NCBI GenBank assembly: GCA_907165135.1 | Contig: OU015566.1 | Coordinates: 2,730,501 to 2,794,500, forward strand | From: Oikopleura dioica | Taxonomy: Eukaryota > Chordata > Appendicularia > Copelata > Oikopleuridae | Reading direction: 5' to 3' | DNA: 64,000 nt | Part shown: one piece after another, positions 33,856 to 45,124 of the stretch | Position numbering within the stretch: the stretch's first letter is position 1 | How the letters are laid out: every line of letters starts with the position of its first letter | Notes under the pieces: model-generated | Told to the model about the DNA's origin: nothing | The model's database searches: none | Seen by the model: the letters and a program-made list of their open reading frames with translations, nothing else | Program-made: the position numbers and the translations under genes

Positions 33856-34301
33856 GCTGAGCTGAGTGAGCTGAGCTGGCTGAGTGAGCTGAGCAGTCGC
33901 TCAGCTCAGCTCAGCTCAGTGATTTTGGAAAATGATCTGATCTGCTCAGCTCAGCTCAGAAAATTTTCACTCAGCTCAGCTCAATTATTTTCGAACATGA
34001 TCTGTTCTGCTCAGCTCAGCTCAGCTCAGACAATTATCACTTAGCTCAGCTCAGCTCAATGATTCGAAAACGTTTTACTAGCAAAAAACAGTAAAAACCA
34101 GCTCAGCTCAGCTCAATCAGCTCAGCTTAGCTCTTATTAGGGTCCGCTCAGCTCAGCTCAGCTCTCTTAAACAGAAGGTCAGCTCAGCTCAGCTCCGCTC
34201 AATGACCTCTGAAAATGTTCAGCTCAGCTCAGTAACCTCCAAAATAGGCCGGCTCAGCACAGCTCAGAGAAATTTTTACTCAGATCAGCTCAGCTCAGTT
34301 A
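33856..34301. repeat. AGCTC pentanucleotide satellite (~450 nt)
   Basis: Long runs of CAGCTCAGCTCAGCT are interrupted by short spacers and internal larger units (GAAAATTNTCACTCAGCTCAG and GATTNNGAAAA). AGCTC is its own near-palindrome with GAGCT. The block separates two minus-strand genes. Confidence 0.85.
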
Positions 34302-34312
34302 AGAAAAATTAA

Positions 34313-34846
34313 TCAAAATTTGCAACTCTGAAACCCGCCGATGAGGCCCATTTCGATTCCCAAATTCAGTCTTTGAATATCAACTTTCAGTTTTCCATCT
34401 GCTTTTTTTGCGGCGCTATGGATGTTTGCGATTTCTTCTTGAATTTTAGACGTTTCCCATTTCTCTTTGAGCTCCTCAAGTAACTTTTCACTATCAAATT
34501 TCTGGCGTTCCATTTCTCCGACCACGTGATCGATGTTTAATTGAAGAGTTTCATTTCGGTTTTTCAGGTTTTGGTTTTCTTCGGAAAGCATCTTAATTTC
34601 ATTTTCAAGGTTGGCGATTCTCGCCTTCGTCTCAATCATTTCTAATTTTGAGGAAGTTTGGATATCTCCAAGGAGTGTGTGGATTCTCTGCAGCTGATTT
34701 TCGATATTTTCATCAATTCTTGGCAACGATAAAGTCTTTCTAAGGCCTGCAGGAGGTTCAAAATTCGAAGGTGTTCTACCAGTGACGTCACTCAGAGAAA
34801 TATCAGCAGTTTTTCCTCCAGATTCGGAGCTCGAGTCGGAGGACAT
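34313..34846 (-). CDS. single-exon coiled-coil protein, 177 aa
   Basis: MSSDSSSESGGKTADISLSD is a Ser/acidic N-terminus. RKTLSLPRIDENIENQLQRI then leads into about 90 residues of heptad pattern (LEMIETKARIANLENEIKML, NLKNRNETLQLNIDHVVGEM, SEKLLEELKEKWETSKIQEE). The protein ends GIEMGLIGGFQSCKF. No intron is needed. The family is not recognised; it is probably a cytoplasmic dimerising protein. Its 3' end abuts the AGCTC satellite. Confidence 0.7.
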   Translation of the reverse strand: MSSDSSSESGGKTADISLSDVTGRTPSNFEPPAGLRKTLSLPRIDENIENQLQRIHTLLGDIQTSSKLEMIETKARIANLENEIKMLSEENQNLKNRNETLQLNIDHVVGEMERQKFDSEKLLEELKEKWETSKIQEEIANIHSAAKKADGKLKVDIQRLNLGIEMGLIGGFQSCKF

Positions 34847-35882
34847 TTTCTCTTTTCCCTTTTCTCTAACTGATTTTTCTCGCTTGAGTTAAAGAAAATC
34901 CATTTTATGGATCATTAAATCGCTATCGATTTATTTTTTGAGTTACGTTTACAAACTCACCATTTCGTTTTAAATCATGAAATAAACTAGGAAACCGCAT
35001 AAATCTTAAAAGACGTGTCATATTCTAGAACAGGTCACATGTCATGCACCTTTGAAATGATGTTTTCTAGCTGTCCGCAGCCGTGGTTTTCATTAAATTT
35101 TCATGTTCTCACGTCCTTCAAAGGACTTTAGAAGCATTTTTTTTATGATTTTTTTTTCTAAATGACATCATATTTATAACCTCATATCTTTTTCAAGAAT
35201 CAAGATTTTATTTCAAAAAAAAAAAAATAAAAAAAAATTGCCATGATAGGATTCGAACTCGTGCGCCTGCGATGCCATTTTTAACGAAAAGCGATTGTTT
35301 TAAACAACTACTACTAACAACAACTTACTAATAGTAAATATTCAGTAGAATTTATTAAATTATCTGATCATAATTGACCCACCCTCTCTCTATCAGAAAG
35401 GGTTGCCAATTACAGTACACTGCAGAAAGAGTGAGATATAAAAAGTGAGTGAATAAGTTCACGTCACAAATTACTCGAAACAAAAATTTTCGTAGAATAC
35501 AAAACTGTACAGTATTAAAAGAAAAAGAGAGACAGTAAGTTTGTTTTTGAGGAAATTAGAAGAGTTGTGTATAATACAGTCAAAATGAAAATCTTCGTCA
35601 AAATCTTCGTCATTTGAAATTGCCCTGGCCATTTTTTTCTATTTCAACAAAAATAGGCAATTCCAACGTTTCATTTCGATTTCGAATTATTTTACCGCCC
35701 GGCGGGGAGCGGAAAAACCAGTAATTTTTATGGTTCCACGGAGAACGATTTTCATTTGCTTCCAGTTACAAGAAAACCTTTCTCCGAGGCTGCTGGTTTA
35801 GCGCCCTTTGCCTTTCGCTTCTAATCTCTCTTCCTAAAAGAAACATTTTTAGCCTCTCTTTCCATGTTTTCAAAATGCGTAC
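34847..35882. other. intergenic with a tRNA-like B-box remnant
   Basis: AT-rich. On the minus strand around 35240-35290 there is AGTTCGAATCC (one mismatch to the pol III B box), followed by ATCATGGCAA and an oligo-T run. The matching A box and 5' tRNA half were not found, so this is probably a SINE or tRNA-pseudogene fragment. Confidence 0.35.
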
Positions 35883-37620
35883 CTGTTTGAGTCGTCTCTT
35901 TTCGTCCTTGACTTTTTCCTTGAATAAGCTCGAGTCGCATCCGGAGTTGTCCTTGTACGGATTGTCCGTCTCTTTCGTCTTCACAAGTCCCTTGTACAGG
36001 TGCTTGCAGACGCGAAGTTCCAATGTATCGAATTTTCTATGCGCTCGGTTTCGCCATTTCTAGAATTTTATTGAGATAAATCTATAGAGAACGGTTGTTC
36101 CTTTTTTTTAATACAATAAGGGTGTCACTTTCTTATCAGTGCACCCTTAGGCCCTGACTCAGGTCCTGACTCAGGTTCTGACTCAGGTCCTGACCAAGGC
36201 CCTGACTCAGGTTTTGACTCAGGTCTTGACTCAGTTCCTGACTCAGGTTATGATTCAGGTTCTGACTCAGGTACTGACTCAGTTCCTTACTCAGGTCCTG
36301 ACTCAGGTTTTCAAGGAAAAGAGAATATTTAGAGTCGAAATTCTCGATCTCAAAAACCTTAAATCTTTGGCTTCCCCGAATTCACAAAATTGCCAGTTCT
36401 CGATCAACCCTCTAAAGGCAAAATTCGAGGATAAAGTTAAACACGCGCAAATGACTCTTTCGTATCATTACGAGCTTACCTTAACACGTTGAGCACCAGC
36501 GCGCGAGTCCTGCGCTTTCGGGTTGCTTTCATCATAACACGCCGAAATGTTTTCTTTGTTACGGATTTTCTATTGCAACTCAAAATAGTATGGTATGGCT
36601 TGTTTGATATCCGGCACGTTTAGTCGATGTTTTGGCAATTTTCAAGTTACGTTAGTAAATGAAGAATTAGTAAGTGCTTCTTTTACACCTTTTATTGTCT
36701 TAAAAATAAGGGTATCAACGTGATATCATCGAAAAATGATGATCCAAAAGTTCCCCGAAAAGTTGTCGAATTTTTCATTTTTTGGTTGATCTGAAAATCA
36801 AATCAAGCATCTGCTGTAAAAAGAAAACTAGAAATCCGTTCCGTTAATCCACAAGCGCCATCTGGCGAATTGCAGCCACAAGTTTGTTAGCGGCGCTTCT
36901 TGAACCGTCTGCCGTCCGCGGAGTCCGTCGGCCGCGCTCGCTGGCCAAATCAGCTTGCCGAAGAGGTTGTATTGGTCCTTGATCTGGAAAGGAGTGATAC
37001 GCAACGAGAAAATTGGCCCTGAATAATTTTCGTATGAAAAGAGAAGGCCCTGGACGGATGTTTGAAAAAGCAATAGATTAACCTTATCAGACAACGGCGG
37101 GATAGGGACCTTCCGTTTCGGGTTAAATTGAAAATAGATCGGAGGGAGGGTTACAAGTAGGAGAGCACGTTTTGAGTGTTTTGGGAAAGGGGCTTATAAA
37201 GGGGGCTTAATAAGGGGCGTAGGGACTGTATATTCTGGAAAGAGGGGGAAGAATTCAATGTGAACTTTTATAATTAATGATAATATATTTTTTAAAAAAT
37301 TTATTTGAAAACGAAATAATTTATGAATTAAATTATTTAATAAATTACAAATTTTACTTTTTAGATCAATTTTTAACAAAAAGACTTGATTAATAAAATT
37401 ATTAATAAAATAATTAATAATTTATGATCAAATAAAAAAATTGTGTATCAATTCCTTGTTGCCTCCAAACTCCGCCCAAACATCGCTGACATCACTTTGA
37501 TTCGGGTTTCCGTATTTTCGACAGTCCGCGGAGTTGTATTTTTTCTGGAGGAAGGAGGTCTGCTTGACGATTTTGGTGACCCAGCTCTTGTGAATTCGAT
37601 CGGAAATCATTGTCGATTCG
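35883..37620 (-). CDS. exons of an unrecognised minus-strand gene
   Basis: Three GC-richer open blocks with splice-like flanks. About 37455-37612: ISDRIHKSWVTKIVKQTSFL, QKKYNSADCRKYGNPNQ, SDVWAEFGGNKE. About 36828-36985 follows a TTTCCAG acceptor: IKDQYNLFGKLIWPASAADG, LRGRQTVQEAPLTNLWLQFA. About 35883-36062 lies between TTCTAG and CAG|GTACGC: HRKFDTLELRVCKHLYKGLV, SGCDSSLFKEKVKDEKRRLK. They could be one gene or parts of two. No domain was recognised and exon joins were not resolved. Confidence 0.4.
36152..36310. repeat. 12-bp tandem array of CCTGACTCAGGT
   Basis: About 13 units of CCTGACTCAGGT with variants (TTCTGACTCAGG, CCTGACCAAGGC). The unit equals the core of the terminal repeat of the introner-like MITE family. 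It is preceded by an ATAAGGGTGTCAC element (36117). Confidence 0.85.
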
Positions 37621-37631
37621 CTGCGCCTTAA

Positions 37632-40600
37632 AAGATCACCGTCCTCTACATTACCTTTTTCTTGGCTTGAAAATCAGTTTTGCAAATATTTAAATCCGAG
37701 CGATAAAGATTGGATTTTTCAAACAAGTTATAATTTCAAAAAAATATTTACCCCGTCATAGGGAGGGGCAGGGCTCAAACATGCAAATTCCAGAGGCAAA
37801 AACACCCCATTTTTGCAATTTTTAAAATAAATTACGGGAAAAATCATGTTTTTCAAACTCAAAAATAGTCCTTAAAAGCTTTATTTCCGGAATTTTTCGA
37901 GTCAAAACACCGTTTTTAGAAACATTCTCCACGTCAGATAAATCATAGCTCTCAAACCGCCTATTACATTTTCGCAGAGGAGGATTCCCTTATTAAGGGT
38001 ATCTCCGGAAAAAAAGGGAGAAAAAACGGCACGTGTTAAAAGGCCACCTTTTTCTTTCTAAAGGATCTTATCGCAATCTTATCAGGCATTTTTGGAAAGA
38101 AAGGCTAAATTGTTTAAAAAACGCGCAGCCGGGCAGTTTCGTCTTTGCATATTCACGCAAGCGGACAACTAAACGAATTTTCAGACTAACAACGTGTTTG
38201 ACAGAAACGAGCCCAAAATAGCAAATATTCAGAAAGGAAAAATATTTTTCGCAAAAGAAAAAAAAACGCGAAAAAAATCTTAAAATAAAAATTTAAAAAT
38301 TTAATCAGAATTTTTAAAGTTAAAATTATTTTTTTAAGAAAGAAAATTTGTTGCTTCACTAAGGCGACGTGGCCTTGTGAGCCAACAAAGGTACCCTTCC
38401 ATTTAAATATTTATTTCTAAAAAACAAAATTATATCTCCGATAAGAGAATGATCATTTTGCCAATACATAATATCCCGATAATTTTTTCATCCAAATTAC
38501 CTACTATCCCTCTTTTCCTTCCCTTATCAAACCCGTTATCAGCAAAACGGTAGTGTAACAAATATTTTGACAAAAGAGTAATCTCTGTCACAATTCGCGA
38601 TTATGAAAAGAGTGTCCCGCCGAGCGTTTTTACGATGAAATTCAATTCCGATAAGGACAATCGCCAAATCATATTACACAAGCAAAGAATCCAAATCCTC
38701 AAAAAAAGGCTGAAATGTTCCAAAATGACGCGCCGCTGAATTTTTCCCACGAAAATTTTTGAAAATTCTTTTAGAAAAAAAAGTTCAAGAATCGTTCAAG
38801 CCAAAGTTCCTGTAACTCCAATAGCTCGATCTGCTTCTTCCTTGGAAACTGCTGTTGCAAGCATTTGGTCCACAATTTCGATGGTTTTTCTTTTTCATGG
38901 ATAAAAATGTTTGCTTTTGTTGTTTTCAGCAAAATGAAAGGTCTTCTGGGGCAACGAAAAGAACAGCTAAACGCGCGATAAATGGGCCCAAAGGAGCTTT
39001 TCGCGCTGACCCCGGCAACACTAAAGTACCGCGAAGCCGAGAAAGGGATTAAGAAGCTCGTTTCTTTTCGTGCGCAAATACGATTTATGCTGAGTTTTAC
39101 AGAAAATTATGCATATTTTTCCTTTTTCAAATCCTGAGTCAGGTTTTTGCAAAGGTTCTGAGCCTTGTCTTTTTCGAGAATGACACCCTTAATTTTTTAA
39201 TTAAATGAGTTTTAAAAACAAATAAACGAATCTCTCCCCTTTGGCAAACGAATAAAAGAGTGAGATTATTGAGTGGTACAGCCTTAAATTCAAAAAGTTT
39301 CGGTCGTTCGGCGATTAGAAAGAAAATGCATCTGTCATAATTTGATACCTCCGCGGCGAACTGACATCACTGAATTCGACCTCTCCCAAAATTGACCCGC
39401 GGAGTTAGAAATGAATTTTTTTGTTCATTATCTGCCTTTTTCTAAAATCAACAAATTTTTTTTCTATATTTTATTAAAATAAAATTTCATGATCGCGATT
39501 CGGGTTTTTTCATAAATAAAGATTTTTATTAGAAAATTATTAAAAAATCTAAGTAAAAAATAAGGGTGTCAATCTGTTATTTTTTCGTCAAGACTAACGG
39601 TAAGATTCTTACCGTAAGAATAAGGGTATCCACCTTAGTTATCAAGATGACTAATGAAAATCAAGCTACACCCTTATTTCATTTTACCTAAACGTCTTGC
39701 TATTTCCCGAAAGAAAATAGTTCTTATCCATTCCTGAAGTTTTTCTTGAGCCTTTGATTTGGAGTGTCCCCAGCTCCGGCCATTGCCTGGCCTATCAAAA
39801 TCGCATTGAACAAGCGCATCTTTTCTTTTTTATTCTCTCTTTGTTCTTTTTTTCAGATTTTTCGTAGCTGTTCGTTTCGCAAGAAGGGTGTTCTCTCGAA
39901 TAAAAAAAGGAAGCCGCTTTTGGGCACACAACGGTTTATTCCGATGCTGGGGATTGTTACAAGAAACTAGCCAGACCGTTAGCTATGCAAGCAAAATGGA
40001 GATTTTTTGTCGCGCTCGTGAAAATTCAGGCGGCGCCGCAGAGCGCACAAAGTTCAAGCGCCGGGCGCCGGGTGGCGCTGTCCCAAGCGTGCCCGGACGA
40101 GGACCACGGCTGACCTCTGGAGAGACCAAGACGGCCCGAACGTGTTTTCCTTACGCGACACGTAATCAGATTTATTTAATTTTAAAAAGTAAGATGATAA
40201 GGAAGTTGCCAAAGAGGTTGACTCGCGACTCGCGAGCTAAGAAACTTTTTCCTTTGATCTTGCGGTCGATGCTTTTTATCTTTTAAATATTAATCTTCAT
40301 GAGCCGAAACAAATCCTTATTGCATACTTTTAACATCATAAAAAATTTAATTCGGAACAAAAAAGATCGCATGCATATCATCTTTATTATAGATTATAGA
40401 TTCTATAACTAATAAATATTGAAACTTTTGATTTTTATGAAAAAAGTTGTTTTGGAATTTATTTAAATCATCTAAGGGAATAAATTATTCCGCATAATAT
40501 TCTAAGGATAATCTTCGAACAGATTCATTTTAAAGTATTTAAAAGAAATGATAAAAATCATTTCATTGTCGCGGAGAAAAACGTAAGAGTTTCATTTAAG

Positions 40601-40648
40601 ATATTTTTTCCTTGATAAAAATACATAAAATGACCGTTTATATGGCGC
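37632..40648. other. gene-poor AT-rich stretch
   Basis: No convincing gene. It holds several GTGACACCCTTA-family repeats (39181, 39563, 39624, 39667), a solo CCTGAGTCAGG core at 39129-39155 and AT-rich tracts. A GC-richer island near 39985-40135 has a frame (MQAKWRFFVALVKIQAAPQS ... ALSQACPDEDHG, from about 39985) that may be a short secreted peptide or an exon, but support is weak. Confidence 0.4.
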
Positions 40649-40909
40649 TTAACAGCTGTTCCATAAAATTGGCCATGTGTAGATCTCTCTGATTGCATAA
40701 ATGCCAAAATTCGCGATTTGAATCGATCCATATTGCCTAAAAATCAACTCTTTTTGAGATAAAAGTGCCTGTCTTTCAGAAATATCTCCCGGATAGAGAA
40801 TCAGCTTTTTAGATTTGTTTTTATTCCGAACCCGAATTCTCCCTTTGCCAGAAAACCACAATAGTATCACGAAAAAAAGGGAGCATAAGAGCTTCCACTC
40901 AAGCTCCAC
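40649..40909 (-). CDS. possible small secreted or membrane protein, 86 aa
   Basis: MELEWKLLCSLFFVILLWFS resembles a signal peptide or anchor. It is followed by a basic stretch (KGRIRVRNKNKSKKLILYPG) and a helical C-terminus ending in Cys. It may be complete or a first exon. There is no family match and the flanks are AT-rich. Confidence 0.35.
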   Translation of the reverse strand: MELEWKLLCSLFFVILLWFSGKGRIRVRNKNKSKKLILYPGDISERQALLSQKELIFRQYGSIQIANFGIYAIREIYTWPILWNSC

Positions 40910-41232
40910 TCGCTTTTATACTTCTACTTACCCTCACGACCCTTATTTCAGACAAACATTTCCTTTTCTATTTACAGAAGAAATTTTTTAGAGACATTGA
41001 GGCTCTCTCAAAAGCTTCGTTTATTTGAAAATAACGGGGCTTGAAATTGACGAGCGCAAAATTGAGCCGTCGCACGAGTCGTATTTTGACTGTGAATCTT
41101 TATTTCGCTGATGTTTCAAAGAAAGGAAAATTTTGACTAATAAAGTGTCAAGATAGAATTTTTGTAAGAATAACCGCGAAGTGACTACTAGCTTGATGGC
41201 GTGGCAGGCGATTACAGTGATCTTATTTCCAT

Positions 41233-41306
41233 AGCCAGGCTGGCGACTTTAGAATTCTGCAGGTGCGCAAGTCACGTGCTCTGACCACTATCTTGGCCAG
41301 GCTTCT
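41233..41306 (-). repeat. tRNA-like sequence (possible SINE head or tRNA pseudogene)
   Basis: The minus strand reads TGGCCAAGATAGTGGTCAGA then GCACGTGACTTGCGCACC. This resembles a tRNA D arm (A box) followed by an anticodon-arm-like part. No B box (GGTTCGANNCC) follows at the right distance, so it is not a functional tRNA gene. Confidence 0.35.
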
Positions 41307-41730
41307 TGAATTATGTCTACGAGTGATTTTTACCCCTGTCGAAGGCAAAGAGAAAAAAACTGAAATTTTTAATAATTATCTTTAGTTATTAAATATTATT
41401 TATCATTTTTAAATTATTTATTTATTTATTAATTTATTCATTAAAAACTTTCATTTATTCATTTATTGATTTTATTAAATTATTAAATTTATCAAATAAT
41501 AAATATTTTTAAATTTTTTTTGATTGATTTCTATTCGGGCTATTTTGCGTCAGAAACGCTGCCTCTGATAATAACATGTCAAAATCAATCGCTTTTTTCA
41601 ACTCGTTTTTGAAAACGCTCAAGCGCGGTTAAACCAATTTCCAGTCTGCATAAAGCGCGGCGAAGACGAAATAATCAATCAGTACCAAGAAGCTAATTTC
41701 AAAAAGCCGATTCGCTAGTTCAAAAAAATG

Positions 41731-42009
41731 GGATTTCGGTTGGTGAAATTCCTTCGAGCGGCTAGTCAGTTTGTGGCCAGCGAGACTAAGGAAGACCATT
41801 CAGGTTCAGAAAAGGAGAGCAAATAGACGTGAGCCCAGATTGAACGCTGGCAGCTGGTGAAGTCCGCGGACAAATATTTTCGCGATTCGCGCGCTGGTTT
41901 TGTTTTACAAGATCAACTTATCGAGCTTGGAAGCAACTTTTCAGCCCTCTCGATGGAAAAGTCGGAAATTTGGAAGTTTCTTGAAGCGAAAAAGTTGCAT
42001 CGAAGTTAA
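41731..42009 (+). CDS. possible small two-exon protein
   Basis: An ATG at 41731 opens MGFRLVKFLRAASQFVASET. A second open stretch reads IERWQLVKSADKYFRDSRAG, FVLQDQLIELGSNFSALSME and ends FLEAKKLHRS. They join in frame only if about 30 nt (GTTCAG...ACGTGAG) is spliced out, which is extremely short. Low certainty. Confidence 0.25.
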
Positions 42010-42160
42010 TGAGTTCTGCGATAAGCTTATCTTCAAGTGGGAGAAGTAAGTTCGCCCGGACGCGTTAGAAACTCTCTCTTACGATCGATGCTCATCCTGT
42101 TTATAAAGTAGCCATTCAATGAGGAGGAACCTTTTTTATTCAAAAAATGTACAGTAGCTT

Positions 42161-43393
42161 TTAGGAATGAACTTTTTTGCCTTCCGAAAAATTCGGCTTT
42201 TCCGAAGATTGTTTTGAGCAGAGCTTTTTGAAGAGGATAAGAAAAAGGATGAAGAAGAAGGAGCCGAAAACGACGGATGAGGCGACGATCAGGATGTTGA
42301 GGATTTTACTGCATTCTTTCTAGAATTCTCGAAAAGAAAGGCTTGATTTGAAAGAGCACGGGCTTTGTTTAGTGAGAGCCTTATCCTTATCAATTGGAAT
42401 ACGTAGTCAGGCAGTGTATCGAGCGGATTTACGAGCGATTAATTTCTCTTATCATTGATAATTAAACAAAGCTCAAAAGATCATCCGCAGCTGCCCATTT
42501 TTATCTCGCAAGGTAGCTTTTTTCCATTCATGGGCTCTCTTTTTTCGATATTTTGAGAATGTGCCTGTTTGGGAAAGGGTAGTACTGTCTGCCAGCTTTT
42601 CCATTTTGCCGTAACCATTGCGCGGGTCATGATGGTGCTTCATTTCCAAACACGTCAGCGTCGCGTCCCTAAAGAGCTCCTCGCTAATGAGCTTGAGAAA
42701 CTTCCGCCCCTCCGGACGACGAGCCAGTCCTTCGCTTTTTTCTAATCGCAACGATTTGAAAAAAAAATTCTTGGGATTATGAGGCAAAACAATTCATCTT
42801 CATTTAAATTCAAAGAGGAAATGAAGATCTGTCTCGTCATTCTGAAGAGCATCAAAAGTGGAAGACACTTACCGGCAGGGTTCGAAATGTAGCAATATAT
42901 TGCTGCTACATGCTACACGTGCTACATCCCTCAAAAGTCCCTGCTACATGCTACATGTGCTACACCCCCTTAAAAAAACCCATGCTACATGCTACACTTG
43001 CTACATAAAATTATGCCGGTCTGCTACCATTTTCGATTAGATCTAAATTATAAATGAGTTTTTTTTATGTTTTTGAATTTCTTAAAGTCAAACTAGATAG
43101 AAATTAAGCTTATCATCATCCCTAATAATCAAAAGAGACATTAAAATATATTCGCTATCCATAAATCGTCTCTTCTGTTAAAAAAAATCTTCGCCCCCAG
43201 AAAAATGTAGCAATGTAGCAAGCTACACTTTGCTACACGCTTTTTGAACGCTGCTACATGCTACACCTGCTACATCAACATGTAGCAAAAATGTAGCGAT
43301 TGCTACATTGCTACATTACTACACTGCTACATTTCGAACCCTGCTTACCGGCTGTCCGGAATGTCGTACAATCCACCCTCAATCACGCACTAG
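42161..43393 (-). CDS. exons of an unrecognised membrane protein, interrupted by a hAT-like MITE
   Basis: Last exon 42161-about 42306 (after an ATGCAG acceptor): ILNILIVASSVVFGSFFFIL, FLILFKKLCS and a polar tail (EKPNFSEGKKVHS). An open block at about 42473-42738 reads EGLARRPEGRKFLKLISEEL, FRDATLTCLEMKHHHDPRNG. A short exon at about 43350-43393 reads CVIEGGLYDIPDS and ends at CCG|GTAAG. The first and last have good splice flanks. Phases between the blocks were not reconciled. Looks like a single-pass protein with a cytoplasmic tail. Confidence 0.35.
42868..43351. mobile_element. hAT-like MITE (468 nt) with 8-bp target duplication
   Basis: Element 42876-43343 has terminal inverted repeats CAGGGTTCGAAATGTAGCA. 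It is flanked by the 8-bp duplication CTTACCGG (42868-42875 and 43344-43351). CAGGG termini and 8-bp duplications are typical of hAT transposons. The interior is rich in TGCTACATGCTACACTTGCT-type subrepeats near both ends, with an AT-rich centre and no transposase frame. Confidence 0.85.
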
Positions 43394-44934
43394 AAAAAAG
43401 ATCTTACTTTCTTTCATGTTTGATGATTTTTTTAAAATTTTTTCTTAATGAATAACATTTTCTTTCTGAATAAGCGAGGCTTTTACCTGGCCAGATATGC
43501 ATATGTAATGTTTCGGACAAACGTGGTTCTCGTTGCTGAAAGGAAAAAGATAAAAAAAGAGATGAAAATTTCTGAAAAAATGTTAGAATTGCAAAAAATA
43601 AGGAATAAATTGACAAGGGACTTGAAGCCGAAATTACAAAAAAAAGATAACAGCGACTAAGAATTTCGAATTTCAATATTAAGATTTTTTCTAAAGCTAG
43701 CTCTTTTTTTCCAGTCAAAATACGACGACCAAAAATACGAATGATTTAAGAAAAATTTAAAGCCGTCTCGCAGCGTCAATTTTGGCAACAGTCGGAAACG
43801 CGTGTCTCAAATTCCCAAATTTCCAAACTTCAGAACTCAGAATTCTAGGTGATTTAGAATCAGTGGAACTGGAAAGGGCCATCTTCGGCGAAAATGGCCA
43901 CTTGATGGCTACACTTGACTCGCGGTGGCGATTATCGACGCAACGGGACGCCCGTCAAGCCACTTAAGGAGGACTCCCTCGTTTTTGGAGTTCAGGGGGA
44001 ATCGAAGTTTTCGCTTTTTTTTCTTCGAAAACATCATAAAAATAAATTAAACTGAAAACAATTTTTGACATTTTCGAAAAAAAATGAGCACTGCGATTTC
44101 GGTTAACTTGTCTCCTTTTTTTGGTTTGAAAGGTAGTGCTCTCGGCTCGCGATAATGACACGCGAAAGATCGTGGCTGCTTTCTAAATCGCTGGCGTTTT
44201 TTCGAAACAGCTCCTGCTTTACGCAGATTTACGAGCTTTGAAGTTATCTTATTTTTAAGCTTCTATCGAAAGTACAAAAAAGCTCCTTTCAACGAAAATG
44301 AGAAAAAGCGACAGCTTGTCACTCGTTGTCAGATTTGAGCATTTCCGCTTTTCCGGACAGGCTAAGCCGAATACATAATTGGTACCTTCCGAAAAAAATG
44401 CTACGATAGAATTTTTCCTCCCTGGAAATTTTCGGCTCAAAATGGTAAAAAAAAGCTTACGACGTAAAGCTTGCCCTGACAACCTGTGAAGAAAACCTGA
44501 GTCAGGGTACAAAAGATTTTTAAAGAAAAGCCGCGCCGCGGCTTTTTAAAAATCGAAGCCGCGAGCCAAAATAACCATTTTTTCGCGGCTTCTTTTTTAA
44601 AAAGCCGACTCGCGGCTTTTCTTTATAAATCTCTAAGATCCTGACTCAGGCTTTCTTCACAGGTTGCCGAGGCTGGGTTTCAAGTCTTATTGAAATAGGC
44701 GACAGGCAAAAACCTGAGTTACCTTTTCTCTTCGTCCTGAAACAGGGGTGCTGGAGAATCGGGAAAGCCGCAATCCACTTACATAGTGTTCAGAAATTAC
44801 AACTGCGGCGTCTTTTTCTTTTCAAAGAATCTGACTTCAAAGACGCTCAGTTTGTTTTCTCTAGAAATTCTCGCACAAAGGAGGGTCCAAAAGGATTATT
44901 ACGAAGTATATTTGCATTTCTTCTTTTAAAAATT
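43394..44934. other. intergenic, contains MITE copy G
   Basis: No gene recognised. Short frames at 43448-43660 and 43782-43967 lack similarity. A complete introner-like MITE with nested palindromes occupies 44478-44669. Confidence 0.4.
44478..44669. mobile_element. introner-like MITE, copy G, with nested GCGGCTT palindromes
   Basis: Left terminal repeat ACAACCTGTGAAGAAAACCT then GAGTCAGGGT; right CCTGACTCAGGCTTTCTTCA then CAGGTTGCC. Inside, 44520-44630 consists of AAAAGCCGCGCCGCGGCTTT-type palindromes. This is the best-preserved full-length pair of terminal repeats in the window and shows the donor (CT|GTGAAG) and acceptor (TTCTTCACAG|GT) clearly. Confidence 0.75.
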
Positions 44935-45065
44935 AAGGAACACGACCTTCGTCGGAGCCGTTTTCGCAGTCGGGGACTCGGTCACAGACCCAATCGCGAG
45001 TTATGCAATAGCTGCCGTGAGAATCTTCGCATTGGAACTGGGTTTTCTCATTGCATTTTTTTTCT
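44935..45065 (-). CDS. exon encoding an LDL-receptor class A domain
   Basis: After a CTTTTTAG acceptor the frame reads [20 protein letters not shown] then [17 protein letters not shown]. This has the six cysteines and the acidic DCENGSDE calcium-binding end of an LDL-A repeat. It reaches a stop at 44935, though GTCGTG after DEG could be a donor. A candidate first exon (MANKKKRK, phase 1) lies at about 45334-45358 but has no signal peptide, so the gene model is incomplete. Confidence 0.6.
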
Positions 45066-45124
45066 AAAAAGAGAGTCAAAAAGACTAAACAAACTTTCAA
45101 AGAAATAGGCTCTCTTTTTAGTCG

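Noticed and set aside
35240-35290. tRNA gene on the minus strand
   Set aside because: B box and oligo-T present, but stems do not pair and no A box or acceptor 5' strand exists; kept only as a remnant.
36152-36310. CRISPR-like array
   Set aside because: Contiguous 12-bp tandem units without unique spacers in a eukaryotic genome.
38797-38890. Minus-strand frame reading IEIVDQMLATAVSKEEADRA
   Set aside because: Looked protein-like, but no acceptable acceptor or upstream exon; the frame is closed just upstream.
39888-40286. 132-codon plus-strand frame with basic Gly/Arg stretch
   Set aside because: Overlaps two other equally open frames in a GC-rich island; no homology and no splice context to choose among them.
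44255-44512. 85-codon minus-strand frame
   Set aside because: Runs into the terminal repeat of MITE copy G and has no family similarity.
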